A stretch of 64,000 bases of DNA from Sugiyamaella lignohabitans (GCF_001640025.1 NC_031674.1:4526001-4590000), one strand, 5' to 3'. Shown: positions 1-10,499, counted from the stretch's first letter. Translations and numbers: made by a program. Notes: generated by a model from the sequence alone, not told the origin.

Positions 1-1131
1 GCTTTAATATTGAGAGCCCAATTTTATACCGATGCTGGTGATGAAGAACAAGGGTTCAAGGCTGTTGACATGGCTGTGCAGTCTTTTAATTCTCTTTTAC
101 AGCTTCCCGGTGAAGATTTACCATCGAGTCAATTTGCCAAGAGCAAATTGTGGCTTGGTATTTGTATGTTGGAGGGTACCCTATGTGGTGCGACAAAGTC
201 ACATAGAAGACCAGTACTGCCTTTGCAAAGAACCATTGAATTTCAAGATTTCAAGGATCAAAGAAGAATGAAAATACTTCAATTTGCACAAAGAGTATCT
301 TTTATTCTTGATAGCACCGATAACACTGTTATTCATGGAACTGCTCTTGAAGATCTATGTATTGAAATGCTCAACTATATTCCACAGATTGACAACATTG
401 AGGGTAAGATCCATCCTTATGGACAAATCGAACTGTATATCTCGTTGATTAAAATTCGTACTCGACAAGTTTTAGAGCTTGGACCTCAAACACAACAGCA
501 GCAATATCGGGATCAGTTACTTGCATATTTGATGGAATATAGTAATCAACTTGCTGATAGAGTTGAAGTGTTTACTACGGTAGGCAGTCTTTCTCCCTAT
601 GGACTTACATGTTTAGCAAGTGGTCCTCACCTGGCTTACACGGTATTCCAAGGGCTGACTTGTATTTGGATTCTGTCTATCTTAAGTGATCGGGAGTTTT
701 TACTGGAGCCGAATTTTGCTGATGTGCGAACGAGAATCTACCGTATCTTGGAGAACCTAAGAGGTGATTATAAAATATGTAAACATACACACGGTCTATT
801 CAAGGGATTGGAATTGCTAGTCAAAGCTCAACGGGAAGCAGACAGTGGTTCATATACGTTCCGAATTCCCGTTGAACTGGAGCCTGGTATTGCTAGTATC
901 AGCAAGAAATGGAACGAGGCGTTCCAGGATGACAACAGCACAAATTTCAGTGAAGAGAGTATCTCAGTTTCTGGCGAAAATCCCAATGTCTCTTGGGAAG
1001 ATTTCAACCCTCTTGCTGATGACAGCACATTGTGGTCATTTATTCTATCTCAAAATGATGACTTCGATGCATCCGTGCACAGTTTCTCTCCTAGTGAGAT
1101 TCCTGATGGAGAGATGGTTATTCTGACCTGA
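1..1131 (+). CDS. Probable fungal transcription factor, C-terminal part (5' truncated by window edge)
   Basis: The reading frame is open from the first base, so the true start lies outside the window; about 376 codons are visible. No zinc cluster is present in this part. What is seen is a helical domain with segments such as 'KSKLWLGICMLEG' and 'GLTCLASGPHLAYTVFQGLTCIWILSIL', followed by an acidic, Ser/Asn-rich tail (about the last 60 residues) ending in 'DGEMVILT'. This layout, a helical middle homology region then an acidic tail, fits the C-terminal half of Zn2Cys6 fungal regulators, but no single motif proves it. It lies upstream of, and on the same strand as, the purine nucleoside permease gene; a regulatory link is possible but unsupported. 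The domain class is a moderate-confidence inference and the specific regulator is not recognised. Confidence 0.5.
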   Translation, partial: ALILRAQFYTDAGDEEQGFKAVDMAVQSFNSLLQLPGEDLPSSQFAKSKLWLGICMLEGTLCGATKSHRRPVLPLQRTIEFQDFKDQRRMKILQFAQRVSFILDSTDNTVIHGTALEDLCIEMLNYIPQIDNIEGKIHPYGQIELYISLIKIRTRQVLELGPQTQQQQYRDQLLAYLMEYSNQLADRVEVFTTVGSLSPYGLTCLASGPHLAYTVFQGLTCIWILSILSDREFLLEPNFADVRTRIYRILENLRGDYKICKHTHGLFKGLELLVKAQREADSGSYTFRIPVELEPGIASISKKWNEAFQDDNSTNFSEESISVSGENPNVSWEDFNPLADDSTLWSFILSQNDDFDASVHSFSPSEIPDGEMVILT

Positions 1132-2602
1132 ACTGGCTTTGTGAGGCATGAAAAAACGTTGGTACTAGCATGGGTATTAGTTGCAGGCTCAGTTAATACC
1201 AATGCACACTAAAGCTTAATTGTTCATTTTAATTTATTATAGCTAGTAGCTTATTTATTTTTTGTAGTAATATATTTAACGGAAATACTGACAATTTGTT
1301 CTAACTAGTATCTGGCTACCGGTTGTGGCTTGTTTCAACCCAGCCACCCTGACTCATGAACCTTAGTTCTAATATCGATTGTAAGGATCTACCAGATCAA
1401 TTAGAGTTATCCTCACGTATAATGATAGTCATCTATTTGAATTGGTAATTTTAATTCCTGAACTTACCATCGTCTGTTCTACCAAAGTATGAAAGCATTG
1501 TGCTAGATAGCTTAGATAGCTTCCCAATCTCCAATAGTAAGTTTACTACCCTGGCATCTAAGGCCGCTAGTCGTATATATTTCGTCCAGAAGCCTATTGC
1601 CTTGAAGTAATTTATCTTATCTTTTAGTTCGTATTGAAAATAACCTTGCATATGTTTGAACTCCTTTTAAGACATTCATCGATTTGCCGAACTAGGGCAT
1701 TGCCAAGCTTAGTGGAGCTTCTGCCGCAACAATTATGATAATCAGAGCAGGTCCGCTGTATGTCAGTTCGTCAAACCAGTTTGCATAAACGGCACTGGAC
1801 GCCTTGCCGTATTGGAACTTTTTTTCTATGCAGCTCAATAGAATTGCCCAATATTATATCCGCCGAACAGCTATTGGCCATTAGTTCTAAATTTATCTAG
1901 TTTAGTGCTATACTAATTTCCAAGCTGAATAGTGAATATCAATGTAACGATACTTTTAATTATAGTAACACAAACCCATCCACTAATAAAACCACGATCT
2001 TAGCATGACTTCATTCTCCGGTCCGTTGTTTAAGAACAATTTATTCAAGTCCATCTCTTCGAACTTCTCTTGTTCGGCGCATTACCTAATTAGGCATCAT
2101 GCGGGCGTAGGTGGTGAATCCTAAATTAGCTATTTTACCGCATCATGTATCAAACTGTACTGCCACAGCTCAGAGTCCCGGCTCTTTCCCATGGTTTCCC
2201 GGCGGATCAAACCGTTTCATTGTGCATATGGAAAAAAGCTATGCGGACCTAACAGGTAATGACGAACCATAATGTCGTCAAGATAAGGAAAATGCGGGCT
2301 GATCTGATGGATCGAGTGTTTCAATTGGTGAATTTGACGTACGTACTGAGATGAACAAAAAAAAATATCGGCTATTTGAAAGTCAAAGAAAAAGCGACAG
2401 TGGGTGAAATTTGGTGCCGTAGAGTGAGCAACCTGTTGCTTATCTGTTTGTTCGGCTCAATTTTCTTTTATTTTTGCTTGTCTGTAGGTTGGACCGAGAT
2501 ATTCCTGTCTTTGCTATATAAGCTGTATAGTACTCCGATGAAAAATAGAAAATCTTTTGATCCTTCTTTATTCAACCCTCAATTCAATTGAAAAATAAAA
2601 AT
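1132..2602. other. Intergenic region upstream of the purine nucleoside permease gene
   Basis: About 1.5 kb, AT-rich. It holds a GATAAG sequence (2282-2287), the core bound by GATA nitrogen regulators, and a TATA box near the downstream gene. Short open frames on both strands (for example minus strand 1451-1651 and plus strand 2376-2591) lack recognisable domains and look spurious. No RNA gene is seen. Confidence 0.6.
2515..2522 (+). promoter_or_regulatory. TATA box of the NUP-family permease gene
   Basis: TATATAAG lies 88 bp upstream of the ATG at 2603, a usual yeast spacing, and is followed by an A-rich leader. Called from sequence and position only. Confidence 0.55.
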
Positions 2603-3868
2603 ATGAAGTTCAGCACAGGACTTCTTGGATTGGCATTAGCCAGCGCTGCAGCCGCTGCTCCTGCCCCAGCCGACTCGGTTACTATTCAGATCAATGGCAG
2701 TTCTATCAACGTTGACATTGAGGAAAATACCCCTGCTCCTACTGATCTTCCTACCTATGCTGCCTCTGGTGTTAATGTCCAGAGTATCATGGGTAAGCTT
2801 GCAATTTTCCAACCCAAGGCTTTCATTGTTTCAATGTTTGAACCCGAGCAAGATGTCTGGCTCCAACCATTGAACTTGACCAACAATATCTCTATCCCCG
2901 GTCTATCTCCTTTATTCCCAGATGTTCACTGTAACTTGGACTTCTCAATTTGTCAAGTCACTACTGGTGAAGCTGAGGTCAATGCTGCATCTACTATCTC
3001 TGCTCTTGTCTTGAGTCCATTGTTCGACTTGACTCAAACTTATTTCTTGATCGCCGGTATTGCTGGTATCAGTCCTCACCAAGGTACTTTAGGTCAAGTT
3101 TCTTATGCGAAATATGCTGTGCAAGTTGCTCTTGAATACGAGATTGATGCTCGTGAGATGCCTGCCAACTGGACCACTGGTTACTATTCTTACGGCACCA
3201 CCCAACCCGGTCAATACCCTGTCAACATCTACGGAACTGAAGTATTCGAGTTGAACGAGAACTTGAGAAACCGTGCCATTGAGGTCGCCAAGAATGTTAC
3301 TCTTAATGACACTGAGACCAGTCAAAAGTTCAGAGCTCTTTATGGCTATGCTCCTGCCAACCAACCCCCTACCGTCAAGGCCTGTGACTCGGCCACTTCT
3401 GATGTGTACTTCTTTGGTGACGACCTTGCAGAGAGTTTCGGTAACTTGACTCTGTTGCTTACGAACGGATCATCCAACTACTGTATGACTGCCCAAGAGG
3501 ACAATGCTTCTCTTGAAGCTTTCACTCGTGCCGCTAAGTTTGGCTTCGTTGACTTTGCTCGTATTGTTCTCATGAGAACTGCCAGTGACTTTGACAGACC
3601 CCCACCATCGCTCTCCGCCAATGAGGTCGGCTTCTTCAATAATGCTGATCAAGGTGGATTCGGACCTGCTGTTCAAAACATCCTTCTTGCAGGCCAACCT
3701 TTTATTGAGGACATTATTAAGAATTGGGATAGTGTGTACAAGACCAACAAGAAGTATGCTGCCACTAACTACATCGGTGACATTTTCGGAACCTTGGGAG
3801 GTACCCCTGATTTCGGTCCCGACGGCGCCAAGAATAAGGGTATTGCCGCTCCTGCTTCTATCCCATAA
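2603..3868 (+). CDS. NUP: Purine nucleoside permease (NUP family)
   Basis: 421-aa protein of the fungal NUP family (purine nucleoside permease, Pfam PF06516), known from Candida albicans as a purine nucleoside uptake protein and related in fold to nucleoside phosphorylases. The frame is open slightly upstream, but the first ATG is at 2603, preceded by an A-rich leader, and gives a clear signal peptide (residues 1-19, hydrophobic and Ala-rich, then 'APAPA'). Family landmarks occur in order: 'MFEPEQDVWL', 'PGLSPLFPDVHC', 'CQVTTGEAEVNAA', 'IAGIAGISPHQGTLG', 'YAVQVALEYEIDAREMP', 'QEDNASLEAF', 'IVLMRTASDFDRPPP', and the C-terminal 'YIGDIFGTLGGTPDFGP'. Several N-x-S/T sites agree with a secreted or cell-surface protein. 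An FCY2-type purine permease lies 0.9 kb downstream on the other strand, which suggests a purine-uptake neighbourhood. Transport rather than cleavage of nucleosides is inferred from the family. Confidence 0.93.
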   Translation: MKFSTGLLGLALASAAAAAPAPADSVTIQINGSSINVDIEENTPAPTDLPTYAASGVNVQSIMGKLAIFQPKAFIVSMFEPEQDVWLQPLNLTNNISIPGLSPLFPDVHCNLDFSICQVTTGEAEVNAASTISALVLSPLFDLTQTYFLIAGIAGISPHQGTLGQVSYAKYAVQVALEYEIDAREMPANWTTGYYSYGTTQPGQYPVNIYGTEVFELNENLRNRAIEVAKNVTLNDTETSQKFRALYGYAPANQPPTVKACDSATSDVYFFGDDLAESFGNLTLLLTNGSSNYCMTAQEDNASLEAFTRAAKFGFVDFARIVLMRTASDFDRPPPSLSANEVGFFNNADQGGFGPAVQNILLAGQPFIEDIIKNWDSVYKTNKKYAATNYIGDIFGTLGGTPDFGPDGAKNKGIAAPASIP

Positions 3869-4424
3869 GTAGCGTAAGTAACGTTTTGTATGTTTTAGTA
3901 ATGATAATAATAGATTTTTATTGGATGTCAAATAAACTCCACATGACATATGCATGGATATGCAGGCCTTTGCATAATCAGGCAATTATTGATCTGTCAA
4001 ACGAGATGCGATACAATATGAAAAGAGGTAGAGAAATATATCACAACAAGCAGAATCTATGAAAAAAAAAATATGGAACATATATTTGGAATATATATTC
4101 GTTTGGGTCAATATGTATACTAGAACATCAAGTGCCGGGTTCCACGGCGTATTAAATTAGGTACCGTTGAGGTTTTTGTGAAACTACATACACGAACTTA
4201 ATATCACCTGATGGAGTGGTGGCCTGATGTACCAGGGGTCATTTGAAAATCAGCATAAAATCAGGTCATAATTCGGGGTTAAGGCTGTATATAAGGAAAT
4301 AGTCGGAATAATGGGTCTTGGATTAGTCCGATAGACGTAAAATATAAATAATCGGACCTGCTCTCTCGCTCTCTTTCAAAAGTAGTAGCCCAAAAAGTCT
4401 ATCTTCATCAATAATCTACAAAAA
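3869..4424. other. Intergenic region with TATA boxes of the small downstream gene
   Basis: AT-rich spacer between the NUP gene and a 58-codon gene. TATATAAG is at 4288-4295 and TATAAATA at 4343-4350, 137 and 82 bp upstream of the ATG at 4425; the stretch between the second box and the ATG is A/CT-rich. The open frame on the minus strand at 3470-3985 is the antisense shadow of NUP. Confidence 0.5.
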
Positions 4425-4601
4425 ATGAGACCATCTACTGCCCTTTGGAATGCTATTAAATTTAAGCCAAAATATTCTGAGCCCGTGAGAGTCGCACGAA
4501 ATCTTGCTGTCTGGGGCCCACTATTAGGATCGTTTTTATTATGGCCACATGCTTATGCTGCCTTTGCCGAATGGAGATTCAAGCCAAAGAATGTCAAATA
4601 A
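4425..4601 (+). CDS. Small single-span membrane protein, 58 aa, possibly mitochondrial
   Basis: A 58-codon open frame with an ATG in an A-rich context (ACAAAAAATG), preceded by two TATA boxes and ended by TAA. The protein starts 'MRPSTALWNAIKFKPKYSEP', basic and aromatic. It continues with 'VRVARNLAVWGPLLGSFLLW', which carries a hydrophobic stretch long enough for one membrane helix (about residues 27-47), and ends basic ('EWRFKPKNVK'). This size and layout is typical of the tiny accessory subunits of respiratory complexes or ATP synthase, but I cannot match it to a named one. The motif 'FKPK' occurs near both ends. It sits between two purine-uptake genes with its own promoter-like sequence. 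Gene reality is likely; function is unknown. Confidence 0.6.
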   Translation: MRPSTALWNAIKFKPKYSEPVRVARNLAVWGPLLGSFLLWPHAYAAFAEWRFKPKNVK

Positions 4602-4741
4602 TGACAAGGATAAATGCTAACGCTTCAACGTTAAAATCATAATCTCAATTCCCATCATAAGACTCTGGATTAAACATATCATCAAAATAGTTTATTTTTT
4701 GCCTTATAATCATTACTTGTCAAGACATTGTAATATATTTA

Positions 4742-6286
4742 TTAACGTCGTAAATATTTAAGCTCCAACCATCTGACAGCATTGAAGCCGATAAATGAAA
4801 ACGCAAAAGTCAGCTCTAAACCAACATCACCGCCATATGGTGGCTCACCAATCTTGATGGCGATTTTTCCCACGTAGTATACTTGGGACATACCCATGGC
4901 AGCCCCGACTGCACCACAACACAGACCGAAAATAGCTGCGAATCCAACAGGAAGTTTCGACCTGTCAGAATAGTCGGATGGCTCATAGTTGGAGATACTC
5001 TTTCTATAGAATAGATGTTCAGAGAGTGAAATTGCAATATACAGAGCAATCCAATAGCTGATAAGGTTCATGAAATTCTCGAAAACTTGGCCAAACTTAT
5101 AGTATGCAGGGATAGCCAAGGCGAGGCCGACAGTACAGGAGATAATGGACCAGACAATTCTGGGAACCTTACGGAATCCACCCCACATGGTTTGAGCAGA
5201 GAAACCAATGGAGTACATACTGGGAACATTATTGGCAATGGTGGAAAGAGCCAATAAAACTTGGCAAAAAGAACCAAATCCATGAAGCGAATTCTCGACC
5301 AAAACGGCATACAACAGACCACCGACACTGTTGTTATTATAGTGATCAGCAAAGTTTTGGCTGGTCAAAATACCAGTGGCACAGGCGGCTCCGATAATCT
5401 CAACAAAAATACATGGGAAGGCCAAACCAATGAATACATAAATGAAGATCTTCAGTCTAGAAGCGTTCTTGGGCTTGTAAACACAATAATCAGCAGCCAC
5501 AGGGACCCAACCAGCACAGAATCCAAATACAGTACCACCGAAAGATAAAATGTCAGCAGCCTCAGAAGCACCGACTCCCATAGTACCAGTAGTGAAGGCA
5601 CCTGACTTGGCCATTCTAACAGCAGCAATAATGAAAATAATGAAGTTAGGAATCCAAGTATACTTCTCAAAGGTATGAATAAAATGATATCCCATTAAAC
5701 TGACGAGGAAACTACCCAAACTAAGAACAAGACATGCGGCCCAGGGAGGAATAGGGTGAGAACCAACCGAATGAAGTAATTGAGCAGCCACCATGGTGTT
5801 GATGGCGGACCAACACATTGTACTGAAGAAATTGATTAATGCAATAATTCTGACACCTTGGTATCCAAACCAAAAACGCGACAAGACCATTTGACGCAAC
5901 CCGAGTTTAGGGCCAAAAGTCGAGAAAAATGCTACTGGCAAGGTACCAAGAAGGGTGAAGAAGATAATGGTCAGAACCGAATCCCAAAATGTTAAACCAA
6001 AGGCGGTAATACCAAGAATACCAGTGGAAAAGGTAGCCACGACCATATTAACACCAGTGAAAAAAGTACCAGCATTAATATAAGAGGTATCATTTCGTTC
6101 ACTTTCGGGAACTTGTTCAATACCTCTAACTTCAGCCTTGAGGTAAGTAGCAGCGAATTCATCAAGCCTGCTCAACTGAACAGGGCGAGATTTTTCAGTG
6201 AACTCCTGCTTAGAATAGTCGTCATAGTCTTCAGAGTCGAAAACTCGAGGGTTTTTGGTATCCCTTTCTATATCCAATGACGACAT
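4742..6286 (-). CDS. FCY2: Purine-cytosine permease (NCS1 family, FCY2-like)
   Basis: 514-aa plasma-membrane proton symporter of the nucleobase:cation symporter-1 family, matching yeast Fcy2-type permeases for adenine, guanine, hypoxanthine and cytosine. A hydrophilic N-terminus (about 75 residues, with the family segment 'AEVRGIEQVPESERND') is followed by about 12 membrane spans. Diagnostic pieces are 'FFTGVNMVVATFSTGILG', 'FFSTFGPKLGLRQMVLSRFW', 'WSAINTMVAAQLL', 'GYHFIHTFEKYTWIPNF' and 'PVAADYCVYKP'. The last two cover the substrate-binding region of the family. The length is normal for the family and the ATG at 6284-6286 is the first in frame. With the nearby NUP gene it forms a purine acquisition neighbourhood. 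Which of the FCY paralogues it corresponds to cannot be decided here. Confidence 0.93.
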   Translation of the reverse strand: MSSLDIERDTKNPRVFDSEDYDDYSKQEFTEKSRPVQLSRLDEFAATYLKAEVRGIEQVPESERNDTSYINAGTFFTGVNMVVATFSTGILGITAFGLTFWDSVLTIIFFTLLGTLPVAFFSTFGPKLGLRQMVLSRFWFGYQGVRIIALINFFSTMCWSAINTMVAAQLLHSVGSHPIPPWAACLVLSLGSFLVSLMGYHFIHTFEKYTWIPNFIIFIIAAVRMAKSGAFTTGTMGVGASEAADILSFGGTVFGFCAGWVPVAADYCVYKPKNASRLKIFIYVFIGLAFPCIFVEIIGAACATGILTSQNFADHYNNNSVGGLLYAVLVENSLHGFGSFCQVLLALSTIANNVPSMYSIGFSAQTMWGGFRKVPRIVWSIISCTVGLALAIPAYYKFGQVFENFMNLISYWIALYIAISLSEHLFYRKSISNYEPSDYSDRSKLPVGFAAIFGLCCGAVGAAMGMSQVYYVGKIAIKIGEPPYGGDVGLELTFAFSFIGFNAVRWLELKYLRR

Positions 6287-9200
6287 ATTCCTGATTATTT
6301 GGGATTTGGATTGGTGAATATATTAACAATATATAAAACGAAATTAAAACAAGATTGGAGAACCAGTCGCATTATATTTTTATCTGGCGATGAGATGGAA
6401 AAAAATGCTGCATAGATAGTGCTCATTTAGGAAATTTGGCAGAAGATTGTCACACAGAATGAACGGGCTCAAACTGAGACACGGCACCAGAATCGCAGGC
6501 TAAGCAGTATTAAGTAGTCTATGGGACGATCGAAGCAGGGCAGAGGACCGTACCTCAAATCAGCAAAATCCTAACTACGAAACCCCTCCACTATTGATAA
6601 AGCATCAGAAGCAGCCAACCTACCTCACTAACAAAATGCTCTTATCTCCCACCCAAGCATGAGCCACGGCCTTTGAGTTTATTTTTTGTTTGATAAGAAA
6701 TACACCAAATAGAGGCATATCATCTCAGGAATTAAGCTTGAAATAAGCTCCGATGGACAAAATTTTTTGCATGAAACTTCATCTGCAAACCCGCATGCGG
6801 TACTGATATGCAGAACAACCAACGGCGCTCGGTTTCCAAGCCCCAAGAAGAACCCAAGAAGAACGTCCCGAAGGCAAGCCGCCGTTTAAAGCTTGAAAAT
6901 TGGGGTAGATCGCTCGGCTAAAAAACCTTAGTTGTAGGGCTACAATCTACATTGGTTACAAAGAGAGATAAGAGCAGCAACTCTGGTCGGATCAAACTAA
7001 GAATAGAGGGGTAATCTCTGCAGACTCATGTGTAGCCATCAAAAACGGAACTCAAGTCATTGGAGTTTATCAGCACACTCATTCGTAAGCTTGTAACCAT
7101 TGGGACCATATAGGCTTTTTCATCTTTATAAGATAATAACAACAATGACTGCTACCAACATTCCACAGACCCATTAGCCAAGAAACCCGTACCGTGGATG
7201 TCATTAATATGAAGGTAATCCCAAAGTAATAAACAGTCCAAATGTATCAATGGTAAAATAATATGTCTACACTGAATAAACCCATTGTAAATGCAGTTGT
7301 GATAAGCGGCTGCCGTGCATAAAGCCAAGAGATCTCTTATCAACGCCAACGGACTCCGTAGATTGCACTCCTGAACACCTCTTCAAACCAGATATGAGGA
7401 CTAGCGCTCTCCCCTCCACCGGCAACGATGTCTGTAATCAACTGGTCCAGACAGACCAGCATTTTTTTTCCGTCTTTAGAACGGTCTTTCAGCCATTGGG
7501 CGTCACGCTGCCTCCGGTGGCTTAGGCTCTGCCCCAGACCCGTAGCTCCTGTTTCGCAAGAGGCTGCTGGGACCGTGGACAGAACGAATTGAGCGGAGCG
7601 AGAGGAGCAACCAGGGTCTGAGGCGGAGTGTCGCGATGCCGGCTTCCCGATAGCTTATTCGTTATCCCCCGACGGCTACCGACTACTTCCGCATGTCAGC
7701 CGTCTTCCTGCCGCTCTCCAACATCACTCCAAATGCATACTTCTGCATCTCATGTCGACCTCGCCGACTTCTCTCTCTATAACTTCTCCTTGATTAGTTT
7801 CATGTTAAAGCAAATGTGGTCGGCTCCACTTCCTTTGTTTCCAGTTTGCCTTAGCTTTTTTCACACTCTCTTCTCCTTGGTCATTTGACCCATGTTTTGT
7901 TTCATCTAATATTTTCGCCTCATTTTCTTTTCTTCATTTTCTTCTCAGAGAGTCTTTTTTTATTTTTCCTCTTGTTCTCAATTATTATATAGAGGATACT
8001 ATTTGCTCTTTCAAGTAGTTTTATTCTTTAGATATTGAAACATCTGTTTCCTTAAAAAAACTTACTTCTATTGCGATTACTCCCAGTACTTAACCAACAT
8101 TCATATAACTTGATAATGGTTTCGCAAACCACATGGATAAAGTATTCCGAATACCTCGGACATGAAAATCCGTGCATCGTCGGAAATCACACCTGACAGA
8201 ACCCCAGCCGCCGGAGACACGGCGAACCGTGTGCGGCTAGGGTGTCTCAAGTCCTGTAACCACCAAGGTACAAAAGTTTTCAATAGTACGGCTGGACTTT
8301 GATTAGACTCGATCTTACAGGAGCTATTATGAGATTGTGGGTATGGAAATGAGATCGAAAATGGCTGGTGAGTCTCCAATTAGAGACCGACAGAACGGCA
8401 GGTAAAGGCACACTGATACAAGCAGATAAAGCACGTGGGTGTCGGATGAGAAATGAAGAATGTGTGTAAATATCACTTCTAAATATAATGGACGGGAAAT
8501 AGAAATAGAATTTGGATTATAAAGACTGTTAGCACGGATATAAGAATTATCGTTGTCAGTTGTCGATGGCCTAGTTTGGCCCTGACATCTGTTACCACCC
8601 AGTTTGGGCTTGCTTAGAGTAGACATGCAGATCACTTCTGTCTTTTAATGGCTCACTTATTAGTCTGTAACCGCTAAGGTTCCTGCCATGCGGCGAGATT
8701 CTCATGTTCGCAGGGGCCTATTTTCTATATATAATTTTTTTTTTCAAACCTAAGTAATAGAAATCTAATCAGTTTGTCAGGAATTTCTATCTTGGATCTA
8801 GACCAAACTGCTCATTTGGAGTTCAAACTTTGACTGTGGTAGTGCTCTGACGGTTTGTTCATATTGGTAACTCTATAGTTTATTTTCATCGGAGGTCGTC
8901 CAAGGATCGGTGTATTTTAAATTGCCCAGCCGAGAAAGTGAAGTATAAACTTTTTGTTAGCTTGTTTTTGGACTGTTTTATTACGTCAGTGCGGGCTATC
9001 TAATTTATTGGTTCTTGTCCAAGAGTCTCGTATATCTCGGCAAAAGGAAAAGAAAAGGTGTTATTTATTCTATACATTTTCAGAAGACCCGCTGGAATTA
9101 CATACCTCTGGACATCAGTAAATAAGGTGTATATTTCAGATTAGTTTCCTTGAGAACTAAAAAAAAAAGAAATCCAAGCGTCTATTTAAAAGAATCTTGA

Positions 9201-9350
9201 TGCTGCCTGATCTGGTACATTATTCAATCCAGGGTCTTTCAAAGTAGTCAATCATTTGCATTTTTCCTTTGCTACTTCATATTTATTTATACTCATCAAC
9301 ACCACATTTGATTTCGCATTTTCATCATTCAAAATTTAAAAAAAGCTAAA
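6287..9350. other. 3-kb intergenic region between divergent transporter genes
   Basis: Promoter side of both the purine permease (minus) and the zinc transporter (plus). It contains one composite GC-hairpin repeat (7509-7630), a short remnant of the same family (8201-8217, ACCCCAGCCGCCGGAG core), and the 16-mer AAAAACCTTAGTTGTA (6921-6936), which recurs at 58952-58967. Open frames here (minus strand 7152-7349, 8101-8379 and 8327-8635; plus strand 7628-7888) have no recognisable domain. No Zap1-type zinc element (ACCTTNAAGGT) was found upstream of the zinc transporter. Confidence 0.6.
7509..7630. repeat. GC-rich hairpin repeat, composite copy 1
   Basis: Both arms are present and face each other. 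The left arm starts GCCTCCGG and holds the GGCTCTGCCCC hairpin and CTCCTGTTTCGCAAGAG; then comes the linker GGGACCGT and a right arm (GAGCGGAGCGAGAGGAGC, then GGGTCTGAGGCGGAG). The copy is somewhat mutated relative to the one at 43672. Confidence 0.8.
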
Positions 9351-10499
9351 ATGGATGTTATATCACCACAGTCGTCAGGTTTTAGTGAGATTCTACGAGC
9401 AAGAGACTCGTGTACACCGGGCAATGATTTCAATGGCATGATGGGAGCTAGAATCTCGTCTATTTTCGTCATTTTGCTGGGTGGCTCATTTGGAGCTCTG
9501 TTCCCGATTATATCATCCAGAAGTACATGGATTCGCATGCCTCCATATGCATACTTTGCTGCTAAATATTTTGGATCTGGAGTGATTATTGCAACTGCTT
9601 TGATCCACCTTTTACAACCTGCTAATGAAGCTCTCTCAGATCCATGTCTCGGCGACCAATGGGCCGAATATCCTTATGCATTTGGAATCTGTCTGTTTGT
9701 GATGTTCCTTACCTTTTTACTGGACATTGTATCTACCAGATACTTCGAACAGATGGGAATTGTCCATGACCATGGGCCTTCTGGTTTGGGTATTGGTCAC
9801 AACCATGCGCATGAAATGGGCCAGCCCCATTTGCATGATTTGGGTATAGATGTCGAGTCAGAGGCAGCCGTTTCTGCTTCGTTTGGTCCTGATCATACCG
9901 ACAGAGGCAGTGGTGACACAATGGACAAGACGAACCTCGATCAAGGACAGATGCCATGCAGCGAGGGAGAGGATCTTGATCTGTTGAAACATAGCGAATA
10001 TAAATCTATGATGTCGCAAATCGGATCCATCTTGTTTCTCGAATTTGGCATTATATTCCATTCTGTTTTTATTGGTCTCACACTTGCCGTTTCAGGTGAG
10101 GAGTTTAAAACTCTGTATATTGTGCTTGTGTTCCACCAGACATTCGAGGGTCTCGGATTGGGAACACGTATTTCCACATGTCAATTTCCTGCCGATAAGG
10201 CGTGGGTCCCATGGGCTCTTGGCGTTGGTTTCGGTCTGACAACGCCCATTGCCATTGCTATCGGGCTGGGTGTAAGACAAACATACCCACCGAACTCGGC
10301 CATCAACCTCATCACAAACGGAATCTTCGACTCGGTCTCATCAGGAATTCTCCTCTACGTCGGTCTCGTCGAGCTCATGGCGAAAGAGTTCCTCCACTCA
10401 CAAGATTTCCAGCAAGCCTCGCTCAAAAAAGTTCTCACTGCATACGCTATCATGTGTCTAGGAGCCGGTCTCATGGCCCTCCTCGGCCGATGGGCATGA
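9351..10499 (+). CDS. ZRT1: ZIP-family zinc transporter (ZRT1/ZRT2-like)
   Basis: 382-aa plasma-membrane zinc uptake protein of the ZIP family. About eight membrane spans are visible, with a cytosolic His-rich loop between spans 3 and 4 (about residues 138-165, 'HDHGPSGLGIGHNHAHEM' then 'HLHD'), the usual metal-sensing loop of fungal Zrt proteins. The conserved metal-site helices follow: span 4 with 'IIFHSVFIGLTLAV' (His237) and span 5 with 'FHQTFEGLGLGTRI' (His262, Glu266). The ATG at 9351 follows an A-rich leader. Length is normal. It is convergent with the GT34 gene, with a hairpin repeat in the 184-bp gap. Assignment to the family is firm; high- versus low-affinity (ZRT1 versus ZRT2) is not decided by sequence. 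Confidence 0.92.
   Translation: MDVISPQSSGFSEILRARDSCTPGNDFNGMMGARISSIFVILLGGSFGALFPIISSRSTWIRMPPYAYFAAKYFGSGVIIATALIHLLQPANEALSDPCLGDQWAEYPYAFGICLFVMFLTFLLDIVSTRYFEQMGIVHDHGPSGLGIGHNHAHEMGQPHLHDLGIDVESEAAVSASFGPDHTDRGSGDTMDKTNLDQGQMPCSEGEDLDLLKHSEYKSMMSQIGSILFLEFGIIFHSVFIGLTLAVSGEEFKTLYIVLVFHQTFEGLGLGTRISTCQFPADKAWVPWALGVGFGLTTPIAIAIGLGVRQTYPPNSAINLITNGIFDSVSSGILLYVGLVELMAKEFLHSQDFQQASLKKVLTAYAIMCLGAGLMALLGRWA

Noticed and set aside
1451..1651. 66-codon minus-strand frame with 'NYFKAIGFWTKYIRLAALDA'
   Set aside because: It could be a remnant of an old gene but I see no recognisable domain and no upstream continuation in one frame; not enough to call a pseudogene.
2376..2591. 71-codon plus-strand frame just upstream of NUP
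   Set aside because: It covers the TATA box of NUP and has no family features; judged to be promoter sequence.
7628..7888. 86-codon frame starting inside the composite hairpin repeat
   Set aside because: It begins in repeat DNA and continues into a C/T-rich stretch; no domain or start context supports it.
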